From Mytilisepta virgata (lineage: Eukaryota; Mollusca; Bivalvia; Mytilida; Mytilidae), in NCBI GenBank assembly GCA_028015205.1, contig CM051518.1, forward strand, positions 55,476,372-55,540,371: a DNA stretch of 64,000 nt, written 5' to 3'. Positions 13,301-23,768 of this stretch are shown piece after piece. The translations under genes were made by a program, and so were the position numbers. How positions within the stretch are numbered: position 1 is the first letter of the stretch; each line of letters begins with the position of its first letter. Under the pieces are notes generated by a model. The model was not told the origin of the DNA and did no database searches. It saw nothing but the letters and a program-made list of their open reading frames with translations.

Positions 13301-13969
13301 GACAAGATATGAACTTCTTGACAACAAAGATCATGGAAATAGGAATCTGTATTGTGGTATTCTCTACAATCAAAACTGCTGCAAGTACCCTCCCCCTTTC
13401 CCCAACACTTTCCTTACCGGGGAATTTAAGCCGATGCTTACATAGTAAGAAATTCTGATTACTCTTTAGTTGAAGAAAGCCAAACATAGTGAATCAAACT
13501 TTGGCTTTGATATATATATAGAAAAGGAAAATGACATTGTATGCGTAAAAAGTCGTTCTTGTGCATCGAAATTGGTATCAGAGAATACTATCGTTATCAT
13601 CATGATCATTTTTAAATGAAATAAAAGCGTAAGAACGGAAATGGACTTAAAATGCATACTACGTACATGTACGTATGTTACAGTTTGTAATTCCGATATG
13701 GGAACGATTATAATACGGATGCAGTTTTAGGTTTTTTTTTCACCCACAGGTGTTTGAATGCCTTAATCTGACCAACAGAAAATATTAACTTGGAGTTGCC
13801 TTATCAGAGGCCCGAATTTTAGATCGTAAAATATTGTCATAGATTCATATCCAGCTCATACATGTCATATATTCAAAGGTCTCACTTGGTAACTTCGTAG
13901 TTAAACTTATAATATTCACTTTTTAATGTAAGTTTCATTTCTTATTTTGTAGTCTCACATTTTGATGTG
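10357..13969. other. No gene seen
   Basis: AT-rich sequence with a long G-run at about 12156-12183, a C-run near 11427-11440 and A-rich simple sequence around 12750-12815. Short ORFs either read through the homopolymers or overlap each other on both strands (for example 13230-13487 and 13261-13458) and have no recognisable features. Confidence 0.5.
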
Positions 13970-14660
13970 ACAAGGGCGAATCTAGAATTTGGGGAGGGGT
14001 GACATCCACCCCACATTTAATTATTGCCTCTCGCTGCAACGCGACGGATGAATTTAGTAATGATCTGCGTCCGCCCGTGCGTTCGTCTGTGCGTCTCATA
14101 ATTCTGAACAGATTAAACAAAAATAAAGAAATATTAAATGAAAAAGGAATGAAAGTGAACATTTTGTTTAAAATATTTTAAATGCCCTTTTGCACTAACA
14201 CCAACCTAAACATAAAAAAACAAGCTATACTTGTATGATTAATTTATACATTGTACCTATATGAATTTCACATATACTGATTCAAATATTTAAATAAAAA
14301 TGAAAGCAGATTTTAAAGTTTAAGCCATCGTCTGTGAAGAAATAAATGAAAATCTTCAATGCACGATGATGGAAAATTAATTTTACTTTCATACCTTTCC
14401 ATCGCATTCTTCCTATCTGTATTATCCCGTTGTAAAAAGTTACACGCGTGTTACTTTTCACAACTATTTTTCATTTATTATCAATTACATGTACTACAAG
14501 AGATCATTTGTAATGATCACTTTCGTAAGATTTGATAATTATGAACATAATCAAGGAATTCGATTTGTGTTTTTTTTTATTTTTCATATAACATTTTTTG
14601 GTGACCTTAACTTAGGAGAGGTGGACACGTGCTCCCTGTGCTCCGTAAATCTGCCACTGA
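13970..14660 (+). repeat. Dispersed repeat, second copy (paralogue of about 7140-7800)
   Basis: Shares with 7140-7800 the ordered blocks TTCAAnG/GATGGAAAATTAATTTTACT, GTTGTAAAAAGTTACA, CTATTTTTCAT and AGAGATCATT. Its left part has an extra stretch with GTCCGCCCGTGCGTTCGTC. No coding content. Confidence 0.55.
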
Positions 14661-15284
14661 GTGATCTTTCTCAAATTTTCATAGTTTTATATAATGTATA
14701 CATGTAATTAAGTTGAAAAGTTAAGTTATAAAAAGTGCAAAAGTGGCCGTTAATACATTTGGCTGGGTTACCAGAGCTCACTCTATAAAGACCCGTGGAA
14801 ATTTGCATATTCTGTTCGAAATCGACTCTTACATGTACGTATATCATGAACCAAGAAATTCTTATTTAGTTTAATTCTATATCCTCGAAACAGTTTATAT
14901 TTTGATGAAATGCCCTCTAATAAAAAACTAACAGTTAACAAATCTATATGATGTCTATTTTTATCTTGCCTGACCAGAAATGACAAGCAACATTTTAAAA
15001 ACTATTATTCAAAGGTGACCAAAGCAGAAAATTAATTTGAAACCCTCAATTAATATCTGCAAATTCATTCCGAAATTGCATAGCTTAATGGACTGAAATA
15101 TGACGTATGAGATCCCTAGTCATTAAAAAAAGCGTGGTTTGACTTCAGAGGAATCTTGGACTATCTACATAATTTATTAAGTTTAAAACTACATGTATTT
15201 TCATGATTTTGATTTGATTTGGCACCCTATCAGTTTCGTTTCTTTTTTTTAAACTCAGATTGCAAATGATCTTTATATAGTTTG
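14661..15284. other. No gene seen
   Basis: AT-rich; the ORF at 14783-14986 (minus) is unsupported. Confidence 0.45.
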
Positions 15285-15455
15285 ACGGGGTGTGTTCGAC
15301 TCCGATCTTAATTGACAAGGATTGCCAATTTTCCTACCGAAGGTCGGTGGTTCTCTCCGGGTACTCCGGCTTCCTCCACAAATAAAAACTGGCCGCCGCG
15401 AAATAGCCAAATGCGCTGAAAACGGCGTTAAACCCCAACGAAACAAACAAACAAT
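15285..15455 (+). mobile_element. 5'-truncated tRNA-derived SINE
   Basis: Lacks the tRNA-like head. Starts near GACGGGGTGTGTTCGACTCC and keeps the body (AGGATTGCCAATTTTCCTAC, TTCTCTCCGGGTACTCCGGC, CTGGCCGCCGCGAAATAGCC, AAAACGGCGTTAAACCCCAA) and an AAAC-repeat tail. Confidence 0.85.
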
Positions 15456-15499
15456 CATATAGTTTGATGTTAGTTTCTCAAAAAACTTTGTCTACTCAG

Positions 15500-16030
15500 T
15501 TTGAAAAAAAATATCTTTCCCGGTTTCTGATGTCAGTATTGTATTGTTTTACCTCTTTTTTTGTTGAAATCAGACAGGAAGACATTCTGATTTAATGAAG
15601 TAAGTTTGTTACTGTTTCAGTTAAATTGAGGCCACTGATTTTCTCAGGTCAGTTTTTTATTTTTTATTTGTTGAAGTCAGATTCGGAACTATTCAGCTTA
15701 TAATTCATACTCATGTAGATTCCTATTTGATCAAGTCAGTTGCATTTCTTATTTGTATTAGTCAGATTCGAATATATATCCGTCTCGCAGTAAAACAAAT
15801 GAAGATTCTTATTTCATGAAGTCAGTTTGTTGGGCTCCCATGCCCAGTTACTCATCTCAAGTCAGTTTCATTTCTTATCTATTTAAATCAGATTCGAAAA
15901 TACCCAGCTGAAAGTCATAAACTTGTAGATTCTTATGGATTAAGTCAGTTTGTTCGGTCTCATTTAAATTGTGCGCACTGATTTTTTCAATTCGGTTTCA
16001 TTTATTTTCGTTTAAATCAGATTGAAATTA
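15500..16030 (+). repeat. Degenerate tandem array rich in AGTCAG
   Basis: The phrases GTCAGTTTGTT, GTCAGATTCG and TTTCATTTCTTAT recur in order at roughly 190-bp intervals, with half-units of about 60 bp, for example near 15600, 15735, 15830, 15860 and 15945. The AGTCAG core also occurs in the terminal repeats of the host 16.8-kb element, so this may be a subterminal repeat region. Confidence 0.5.
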
Positions 16031-16200
16031 AAGTCGAGAAATACCAAAGGGATATTCGAAGGAGGGGAAAATCGAAAACAACTGACATACTCCGAAGAAC
16101 ACCGAAGACAAGACCAAAACAATACAAACACTACACTTAAAACCTAAAAACATATGAACAACATGGATCCCACCAAAAAACCGGGGATAGTCTCTCAATT
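16026..16200 (+). repeat. Fragment of a dispersed mussel-type repeat
   Basis: ATACCAAAGGGATATTCGAA, then AAAATCGAAAACAACTGACA, and later CCCACCAAAAAACCGGGGAT. I recognise this phrase order from dispersed repeats in mytilid genomes; this is from memory and not verified. No ORF. Confidence 0.4.
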
Positions 16201-17415
16201 TTGCAGCGATGTCAGTTTGTTACTTTCTCATATTCTCATTTAAGTTATCCTTCATAAAATATACTAGTCAAGAGATTCCTCTGACGTCAGATGACCCTGT
16301 TTCTCAATTGACTAGCGTCAGAGATCACTCTATATACAAATTTGTCGACTCTGTCCAGATATTGTTAATCAGTTTTATATAGGGATTTTATTTCCTGTAA
16401 ATGAACTTGAGTTGAGTGCTTTTTTTATGTCAGCTAATTAACCATATATTTCACAGGTTTTTTCATCACTACAGTGGTAAAAAAGAAGTCATGAAATATT
16501 TTTCATCTTTTAATTGAGTAGAATTTTAACATAATTTATATAACCTATTGTTCTGTAGATTAAACGGTCTAGATATTATATATTACTATGCTTTATTGAG
16601 CCAAGCATAATAGTGCTCAGATGTCAATATGAAGCTATCGTATTTAAATACTGTTCGGAGCATCCCTTTTGTGAAGATTACTGTGGTCCTTCTGCAGAAA
16701 TTTTTCATCTTACCTTTTTCGCAAAATGTATCTCCTCCGTGACCAATTCATATACCTGCTGTTCCTTGTCAGTTAACGTTGGGGTATGAAAGTAGGATAT
16801 TGAGAAGGATTTTTTGTTAGAGAATGCTGTTTTTATCACACAATCCTTTAAAATTATATTAATATTCACAGCAGAATATAACAAAACATTCATTTTTATG
16901 GTAAATCTGTTATCATAATTTATGGTAAGATTTCCTCTGTTTAATTTGTTAAAAGGTGACCGAATTGTTTCACTGAACTCCCAAATGGATCAGCGAATGT
17001 ATACATAACACGGGATCTTTAAATCATAAATTACACGTCTGACCTTTATTTTACAATGTTATTCCTGAAATTGTATATAATTTCCGGAAAAGGCTAAAGG
17101 CAGTTTTCGAAAATGAACAATAAGAAATTGAAAAAAAAATCGGAACTTTCCAAAGAAGAAAAGATGTATTTTATTATTACCCGGCTCCTTTAGTTTTCTT
17201 TTATTTAGCAAGTTTATGCGCACATCATTTTCTGACTGTAACAAGTAAGTTAAGAACAACGAGAAGGGAAGTTACTCTTAGTCAAAAAATGTCTTGAATT
17301 GGATCAAGAAGAAAAATCTTAACTTGAACAAACTTACTTGTACAAGTCAGAATAATATACGATTAACTAAAGAGAGATAACTCTTCCCGGATTTTTTTTC
17401 TGACAGTTAAGAGTA
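16201..17415. other. No gene seen
   Basis: AT-rich. A minus-strand ORF at 16705-16893 has a protein-like C-terminal half (TLTDKEQQVYELVTEE) but no paralogue or splice support. Confidence 0.4.
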
Positions 17416-17453
17416 AGAAACATTCTGACTTAAATATGTAGATCCCCTGACTG
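17416..17453 (-). repeat. Right terminal inverted repeat of the 16.8-kb element
   Basis: Ends GATCCCCTGACTG, with ATTCTGACT just inside it, mirroring 626-663. TTTAA follows at 17454-17458. AAGTCAGAAT also occurs at about 17345, so the motif is repeated subterminally. Confidence 0.65.
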
Positions 17454-17458
17454 TTTAA

Positions 17459-18127
17459 TAAATAACAACTGCATTGTAGGGTTGGCGAATTTTTGTCGTC
17501 TGCTTTCATTTTGACTGGTCAAAACCTCAATCTCAAGATGACGAAATTATTTTTAAGATAAAAAAATAACAATCCAAAGCTACTAATATTAGATATAGTA
17601 AATTTATACTATGCTGTATACGACGCATTTCAAGTAGTTACCTCTCATCAGCAGCATTAAAACTGAAACATTTGGAAGACCAAAAACCAAACTTATTTTA
17701 AACAAGTAGTACTTATTACCAAAAATACCGAAATAGGAAGTCAAATTTCAGCTAAGGAGATCTACCATGTGCAATACCAGGAATGAACCCGTAGTATTTC
17801 TGTTATTTTTTAATTTTGCTAAATACTGGTAATTAATGTAACAAATCAATGAATAATCATGTCAGATAAGTCTGACGACTGGGTTGGCGAATAACCTCGG
17901 GGTCCTAGGGTCCACATGCAGAGGCATCATCCCAGCAGTTTCAAAATAACAATCCAAGATACTAATATTAGATATAGTAAAGTTATACTATGCTGTATAC
18001 GACGCATTTCAAGGAGTTACATCTGATCAACAGCATTAAAACCGAAACATAAATATTCCTATAAACAGAAGCGAAACACACAAGAAGTTCTTGGTAAAAA
18101 ATAATTTAAGATTAGAAAGATATTAAT
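17459..18127 (+). repeat. Duplicated block, copy A part 2, with two inserted dispersed-repeat copies
   Basis: 17465-17567 matches 49685-49783 (TTGGCGAATTT, GTCGTCTGCTTTCATTTT, CGAAATTATTTTTAAGATA), and 18055-18127 matches 49785-49855. Between them sit a repeat of about 270 bp (17568-17838) and a second partial copy (17940-18050), each with TACTAATATTAGATATAGTA and CTGTATACGACGCATTTCAA. An inverted full copy lies at 59965-60238, and a short fragment at about 55926-55980. Confidence 0.75.
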
Positions 18128-18462
18128 AAAAAGGACAAATATACCTAAGCAGGAAAAAAAGAAAAAAACGTAATCCATTGGACAGACAAACCCGGGAAGA
18201 CAGATGAACAAACACAAACACAACAAATCAACACAGAAAACGAAAAAACACTGAACAACACGAACTCTTATATAAACCAGGAGTGAACCTAGGTGCTCAA
18301 CTTATTCCTGATAAAACCCTGGTTAAGAAGCTTTTGTAACAGCAGTAATCCTCTTTGTCGAAAGTCCGGGTAACTCATGCATGCCCTTGAAAATCGGATC
18401 AGCTGAGAAACGTAGACGCCATATGCAGGCGATGCTGGTATATTGCTACTCAAAAAAGGGAA
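18128..18462 (-). mobile_element. Penelope-like reverse transcriptase fragment with 3' tail, internally deleted
   Basis: On the minus strand it matches 48519-49040: the tail (AAAGGACAAATATACCTAAG, AACGTAATCCATTGGACAGA, CAAACCCGGGAAGACA) and the RT thumb-side coding part (CTGATAAAACCCTGGTTAAG, CGTAGACGCCATATGCAGGC). The middle is deleted. It interrupts duplicated block A, since copy B reads through at about 49855. Confidence 0.75.
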
Positions 18463-19175
18463 AATTCATAATAAATTCATAATAAATATTGTTTGCAATA
18501 TTTTCAGTTATATTTCGAAGTTTGCCTGGACGTTACAAGCACCCAGCAAATTGTACATACGTTTTGATGTCATGGCTGTCAGAGAAATATCGGACTATGA
18601 GATTTTCTGCCCCTTTCAATGTCTTTGGCCACATCGTAGCATCGTAAAATTCAGATTTTTTTTTATGGAGAAGGCATGATAATAAGAAAACAATGACCAT
18701 CTGCGGGAAAATTTGCAATTAAATCGTTAATTACGATCATCATCAAAGACACATTGTCTCAACATCGAACTTACAACTGAAGATGTGACCGTCTAGTGTC
18801 AACAAGCTGCTCAAACCACCTGGTCACCGATGTCACTTAAGATACAAAAAAACTAAATTTAAAAACAACATTATGAAGAACGAAAACTCGTATCAAAATA
18901 AAAGTTTTTTCTATGTATAAGATAAACATCCAAAGAAAGTCTCATTAGAGTTCCATGGGATGTAATGATACGAGACACAAGTTGGACGTTCTTATTCACA
19001 TTTGACATTTTAAAAGTACAACTGTGGATTATTGTTGATCAAGTAAAAAAACTGTTGGACAAACAATTAACCAAAAGAACCGGAGGTATTTTCAAACAAG
19101 ACATATAGCACAGTTGGTGGAATATTTAATTAATATATATGATACTACAGCAGAATGTGTAGTTTGAGTACACAG
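18463..19175 (+). repeat. Duplicated block, copy A part 3 (paralogue of about 49855-50575)
   Basis: Shares with 49855-50575 the blocks AATATTGTTTGCAATATT, GACGTTACAAGCACCCA, ATCATCATCAAAGACACATT, ACCACCTGGTCACCGATGTC and CCGGAGGTATTTTCAAACAA. No open frame is conserved between the copies (the ORFs at 18443-18679 and 18533-18718 break in copy B). Confidence 0.85.
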
Positions 19176-20214
19176 TTATATAGTGTTATTAACTGTCTTT
19201 TTCTGTATTGGCACTGGTATAGATTCAAGGTTTGCTGTATTGGCCTCGAGACCCGTAGGGTCGAGGGCCAATACAGCTGACCGAGAATCTATACCAGTGC
19301 CAATACAGAAACAGTCAGTTCATAACACTTTTATTAAATAATCCAACTTTTTCAATACAGACTTGTTCTGAATGCTGTATTACATACATCAAATGTGAAT
19401 ATAGGCCAATATTTCCAATACGGACTGGCAATGAATCCTGACAACGACCGGAAGTGAAAAGGCTGTATTAGCCCTAGGGCTCATACAGCCTTTTTCAGTA
19501 TTGGACCGGGCCGAAAAGCAATATAGATCACGTGATTCATATGACCAGGACGACGTTACCAGTATGACACGTGCCGTTTTGGTAGTATTAGGGCTGTTTT
19601 AATCGCATTATTTAATATTATTAATTAACTACTGTGTTATTTGCTTAAATAACAGTTAAACTGCCTATATAATACAGATAATCGAACAAGGCCAATATAG
19701 AAAAACTCGGCCAATACGAACTTCCGGTCTGTATTGGCCGAGTTTTCCCGTATTGGCCGACATCCGGGGATTTTAACACATGCAAATCTATAGGGACGTC
19801 GCACTGTTGGATGATTGTACAAAAAGCTACTTAAATTTTTTTAACTATTCATTTTTTACCCCACTTGTGACCATTCATTTTACTTGTCTCAAAAAGTTTA
19901 ACTAGAAAAAAGATCATTTTTTTCATCCTTTAAACAAAAATTATACTTTCGTAACTTCACGTTCGTGCATAAGATTCCCTTGAGCTCTTAGAGAATTGTG
20001 GTTCAATTTCACAGACTATAGTTCTGATAATTCTATGTAATGTTTATGAAAAGTTAATTAATAAAGATATTATTAATTGACAATTTGCGTATTGGCCGAG
20101 TTATTGGTCCTCGGCCTGTTGTATTGGCCTTCGGCTTCGCCTCAGGCCAATACAGCAAGCCTCGGACCAATAACTAAGCCAATACGGAAATTGTCAATTA
20201 ATAATATCATAATA
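19176..20214. mobile_element. Fold-back element with nested GTATTGGC hairpins, absent from the paralogous block
   Basis: Three hairpins follow each other. At about 19182-19333, TAACTGTC/CTGTATTGGCACTGGTATAG pairs with CTATACCAGTGCCAATACAG. At about 19650-19770, ACTCGGCCAATAC pairs with GTATTGGCCGAGT. At about 20048-20214, AATTGACAATTTGCGTATTGG pairs with CCAATACGGAAATTGTCAATT. Tip sequences are GC-rich (GCCTCGAGACCCGTAGGG; GGCCTTCGGCTTCGCC). A small GGCTGTATTAGCCCTAGGGC palindrome lies at 19462-19492. The paralogue at 50565-50595 goes from GTAGTTTGTGTAAAGGG straight to TAATATTTTGCAATCC, so this stretch looks like an insertion in copy A. Confidence 0.7.
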
Positions 20215-20687
20215 TTTTGTAATCCATTGGACGTAATTGTTTTCTTTTAAAAACATGCTGTGTTCCAATGCTAAACCAAATGAATCTTTTCAAATCTGAT
20301 TCATCAAATGTAGATTGCAATGAGATGGAATATTTTGCTGTAATTTCTAATGTCACCCTACATGATACATGATGCTGGTGTAGAAGAATAGCATATGTAA
20401 TGGTGTTTTTACCATATTTATGGAAAACTTGCCAAGTGTGGATATAATAGATAATGAATTTATTTTATTTAAACTACAGACAATTTATTGATTGAATATA
20501 CATGAAAAATAAGATATTTGATGTTATTCAACCACATGGAAACAGAGTAGAATAAATGTTGTTGGAAAGCTAAAAATGACCCTATAATCCTTAGAATATT
20601 TATGAGTTATGAAACTAAATAATACACACAATTTACGTGTTTGTACATGCAATATGGTTATAAATACATATAAACTTATAGACATTG
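20215..20687 (+). repeat. Duplicated block, copy A part 4 (paralogue of about 50577-51251)
   Basis: Shared blocks include CGACGTAATTGTTTTCTTTT / GGACGTAATTGTTTTCTTTT, GCTGTGTTCCAATGCTAAAC, and AATGACCCTATA. Copy B carries an extra stretch of about 200 bp near 51030-51235 that has no counterpart here. Confidence 0.8.
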
Positions 20688-20986
20688 CATGGTATCAGGG
20701 GGGCCTCGGTGGGCGAGTGGTCTAGGTAGTTCGTCATAACTACAAATGATCACTAGCCTGTCAACACTGGGGTTGTAAGTTCAAATCTCACCTGTAGCAG
20801 GGTGTGTTCGATTCCGATCTTAATTGAAAAGGATTGCCAATTTTCCTACCGAAGGCCAGTGGTTCTCTCCGGGTACTCCGGCTTCCTCCACCAATAAAAA
20901 CTGGCCGCCGCGAAATGGCCAAATGTGCTGAAAACGGCGTTAAACCCCAACTAAACAAACAAACAAACAAACAAACATGGTATCAG
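20688..20986 (+). mobile_element. Full-length tRNA-derived SINE with perfect 11-bp target-site duplication
   Basis: The SINE body is 20699-20975. Its head has a box-A-like CCTCGGTGGGCGAGTGGTCT and a box-B-like GTAAGTTCAAATCTCACC. The conserved body is TTCTCTCCGGGTACTCCGGC and AAACTGGCCGCCGCGAAATG, and the tail is (AAAC)n. CATGGTATCAG stands on both sides (20688-20698 and 20976-20986). The paralogous site at 51252-51262 reads CATGGCATCAG once, the unoccupied state. The head resembles a Ser/Leu-type class II tRNA, which I infer from box A and the long variable region. Confidence 0.95.
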
Positions 20987-21985
20987 AATATTCATTACAG
21001 GCAATTTCAATAGTGAGGGTAAATCTTTAATATTTTAGCTTAATAAATCAAAAGAAACTGTATTTTAATTTCTGAGCGTTTTTTTTTTTTTTTTTTTGTG
21101 AATCAGAATGAGGGTACAATCCATATTGATATCATATCTCTCTTCTCTCAGGTGCAGTCAAGGCTTAGCTAAAGTTTAACAAAAAATTAATAGATAAAAG
21201 AAATTAAATTTTAAGCTCGTTTTGACCCATAGCTACCTATCGTTCATAACCTGACTGGCAGAAATCTTTCAGTTGTTGCAACCTGTTTGGCACTTTAAAA
21301 TATATCTCGGTCACTGCAGTTAGCTATAGTTTTTGACAGCCTGATATTTGGCAGCTTGGTCCGAAAAGAGAAACAATAGCTGTGCAAGAAAAATCCGATT
21401 TTATATTTGCAAACTGGCTAACTCCAGAGAAAAGACTATAAACTTGTCAGAGGATAATGTTGTACCGATCGAAAGGTTCCATTAATACATTTAAAACTTT
21501 CAGAACATATCAATCCGTCAATATTGTATAGTTTCTGCCAGCGAGGATTCCAAAACATACAAGAAGAGTATTCCCAATTAAGAAGGTGTTAATAAATGTA
21601 TTATAAACAAAAGAGGTGCTTAATTTAAAAGAAACGTAAAATAATATGGCAATATATTAAACAACAAAATGGGTAACAGGAAATGTCAACAATGACATAC
21701 AATCAATACTGATACAATCAATCAACCCACCGGAGAGACGGATCACAGGACAAAAATAACCAAAGAGACATAAATAAAACCGAGAAACTGAACAGTGGTA
21801 AAGTTAAACCATTATTATGAGTACCCTACCTGTCGGGCTTTATCTGTCCTGACACCCTTGTTTCTCTTTTCAAAGATTTTAACATTCATATTGACAGGTA
21901 TTAAAGAGGGCCTTCAGAATAATTGTAAAACATCATACATGTCATATTCCACCAGTGGCGTCAATCAGATGTGGATTCTTAAAAT
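20987..21985. other. End of duplicated block A, then no gene
   Basis: Up to about 21180 it still resembles 51263-51480 (AGGTGCAGTCAAGGCTTAGC / AAGTACAGTCCAGGCCAAGC, then AAGTTTA). A T-run sits at 21081-21098. 21180-21985 has no long ORF; 21660-21790 is A-rich, dispersed-repeat-like sequence. Confidence 0.5.
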
Positions 21986-23095
21986 TGACTACAATATCTA
22001 AAATCAAGATATTTGGCTACATGCAAAAGCATAAAAAACATTCGACTTCTCTACACTCTATACTACCATACCACCTTCTCAATTAAAAGATCGCTTAAAA
22101 CAACTAGTTAGTCAATATTTTTCAAGAAAAAGTGCTAGTTCTAGGTAGAGAGAAGGCTTATTTAGTGAACCACTCTGATTCTGACAAATAGTATTCTGAA
22201 GATGAAATTACAATCATGTTAGATTTTCTAATAGACAACATATTTGTTGAATTTAGCGGTCTAATTTTTCAACAAACAATTGGCCAACTGTGCTCCTCTC
22301 CTTGCCGACCTGTTTCTGTACTCATATGAAGCGTACTTCATTCAAGGGCTACTACGTGAAAACAAAAAGATACTAGCCCAATGCTTTAATTTCAATTTTC
22401 GTTATATAGATGACGTGTTGTTAAATAACGACAAATTCCAAGACTTTCTACATCTCATCTAACCTAGTGAGCTTGAAATTAATCCACTTCGTATTTGGAT
22501 TTGTTTCTTGAAATAGACGAATTCAACTTTCTTATTGCTAACTTCGCTTCTTGAGTAGCAATATACAAGCATCGCCTGCATATGGCGTCTACGTTTCTCA
22601 GCTTATCTGATTTTCATGGGGCATACATGAGTTACCTTGACTTTTGACAAACAGGATTACTGATGTCACAAAAGCTTCTTAACCAGAGTTTTATAGGGAT
22701 AAGGTGATTTAATCACTTCGGAAATTTTACCGTCGTCATCACGAATTGATTGACCGATACATTGTTCCAATATCTAAGATGATGTTGGACTGTTCCCTCT
22801 GTCGTTACATGTTTTTTCATGTGCCTCCACCAATTTGTGACTCCCACCGGATGGACTTTGTTGAACTTCACGACAGGTGCCGTATACGGAGCAGGAACTG
22901 CTTACCATCCCGGAGCACCTGGGTTCACTCCTGGTTTTTATAGAAGTTTGTGTTGTTCAGTGGTTATTAGTTTGATGTGTTTATTTGTTGTTCTTGTGGT
23001 TGTTCATTTGTCTTCCCGGGTTTGTCTTTCCAACATGTCCAGTGGATTACGTTTTTTTTTATTTGTTACTTAGGTATATTTGTCCTTTTTATACA
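21985..23095 (+). mobile_element. Penelope-like retroelement, decayed RT domain and 3' tail
   Basis: Reverse-transcriptase pieces occur in order across several frames. A STLY / IPPSQLKDRL-type stretch lies near 22045-22110, CAPLLADLFLYSYEAYF at 22289-22339, FRYIDDVL (the catalytic YIDD box) at about 22397-22420, and an RRHHELIDRY-like stretch near 22725-22760. The GIPMGT segment normally before CAPLLADL is deleted, and frameshifts and stops break the rest. The tail (GGAGCACCTGGGTTCACTCC ... CCAGTGGATTACG ... TAGGTATATTTGTCCTTTTT) matches, in reverse, the other copies. Assignment to Penelope-like elements rests on the related minus-strand copy that has a GIY-YIG-type VGETGDLYQR stretch (54599-55330). 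Confidence 0.75.
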
Positions 23096-23144
23096 TTTCT
23101 AGTGTTTTCTAATTTGTGTCATTTTATGTGTGGGTGTAACTTTT

Positions 23145-23300
23145 TGAAGCAAAAGGACAAATATACCAAGGAGCAATAAAAAAAACGTAATCCATTGGAC
23201 AGACAAACCCGGGTAGACAAATGAACAACCAAAGACCTTCCACCAACTCCAAGAATGAACAACACGAATAAAACAGACGTATCAATGCATTTTTAAAAAA
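23145..23300 (-). mobile_element. Inverted Penelope-like 3' tail fragment
   Basis: AAAGGACAAATATACCAAGG, AACGTAATCCATTGGACAGA, CAAACCCGGGTAGACAAATG and AATGAACAACACGAATAAAA are the minus-strand tail, facing the plus-strand tail that ends near 23095. The two tails form a head-on inverted pair about 55 bp apart. Confidence 0.75.
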
Positions 23301-23399
23301 AAAAATTCTAATATTACATAGGTACATTTCTAATGTGTATTTTTTTATCATTGTGCAATGTGTATGATTAAGTTTGTGTAGGCTGAATCTTCCTTTGTA

Positions 23400-23768
23400 T
23401 ATGCATATGGATATTGCTAATCAAGATTTAAAAGACATTAATATCTCAACTAGCTGATAGAATGCCATAGAACAAGGGTAATGAAACATTAGATTTGATC
23501 CGTGAATATTAAAGAAGAATATGACTAGCACGTGTGTTACATGATTAATTATTACTGAGATGGAAACAAACTCGAATAGTTATTTGAGGAATGAAATTAC
23601 ACAAAGAAAAGTGAAAAAAAAATCTTTTTATTCTTCTAATCATAATATAACGGAAATAACAAAGAAAACATTAATAATTACACACGCAGCTATATGTAGC
23701 AACATATGGTGTCATCATGATATATATATATATATCAGGTCGAGGTATTAGAAATGCATACCGCCACC
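23400..23768 (+). repeat. Upstream region of the secreted-protein gene, duplicated at about 54284-54590
   Basis: Near-identical blocks: TCAAGATTTAAAAGACATTA, CTAGCTGA...GATGCCATAGAA, TTACTGAGATGGAAACAAAC, GCAACATATGGTGTCATCAT. Conservation reaches the AT repeat at 23719-23737. There copy B is interrupted by a Penelope-like insertion and resumes at about 55715 near exon 1. An AT-rich TATATATA run about 35-50 bp upstream of the ATG could serve as a TATA element; this is a guess. Confidence 0.7.

Larger units (their letters stand above)
626..17453. mobile_element. 16.8-kb TIR-bounded element, no recognised genes, TTTAA target duplication
   Basis: The ends are inverted repeats: CAGTCAGGGGATC at 626-638 mirrors GATCCCCTGACTG at 17441-17453. 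The similarity runs about 38 bp (32 of 38 positions by eye) and includes an AGTCAGAAT box on both sides. Both ends are flanked directly by TTTAA (621-625 and 17454-17458). The paralogous block at about 49671-49690 reads through this point without the insert. I find no transposase; the longest ORFs are about 60-90 aa and look random. SINEs, a 163-bp tandem array, hairpins and other repeats are nested inside. The 5-bp duplication with these ends does not match a superfamily I can name with confidence. It may be a large non-autonomous element or a decayed autonomous one. Confidence 0.65.

Noticed and set aside
16705..16893. 62-aa minus ORF with TLTDKEQQVYELVTEE
   Set aside because: Protein-like in part, but with no splice partner, paralogue or domain; not enough to call a gene.
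626..17453. Polinton/Maverick assignment of the 16.8-kb element
   Set aside because: The length would fit, but the flank duplication is 5 bp rather than 6, the ends differ, and no polymerase, integrase or capsid-type frame is visible.
20699..20975. Functional tRNA gene in the SINE head
   Set aside because: Box A and B are tRNA-like, but the sequence runs straight into the SINE body and AAAC tail, and the stems are imperfect.
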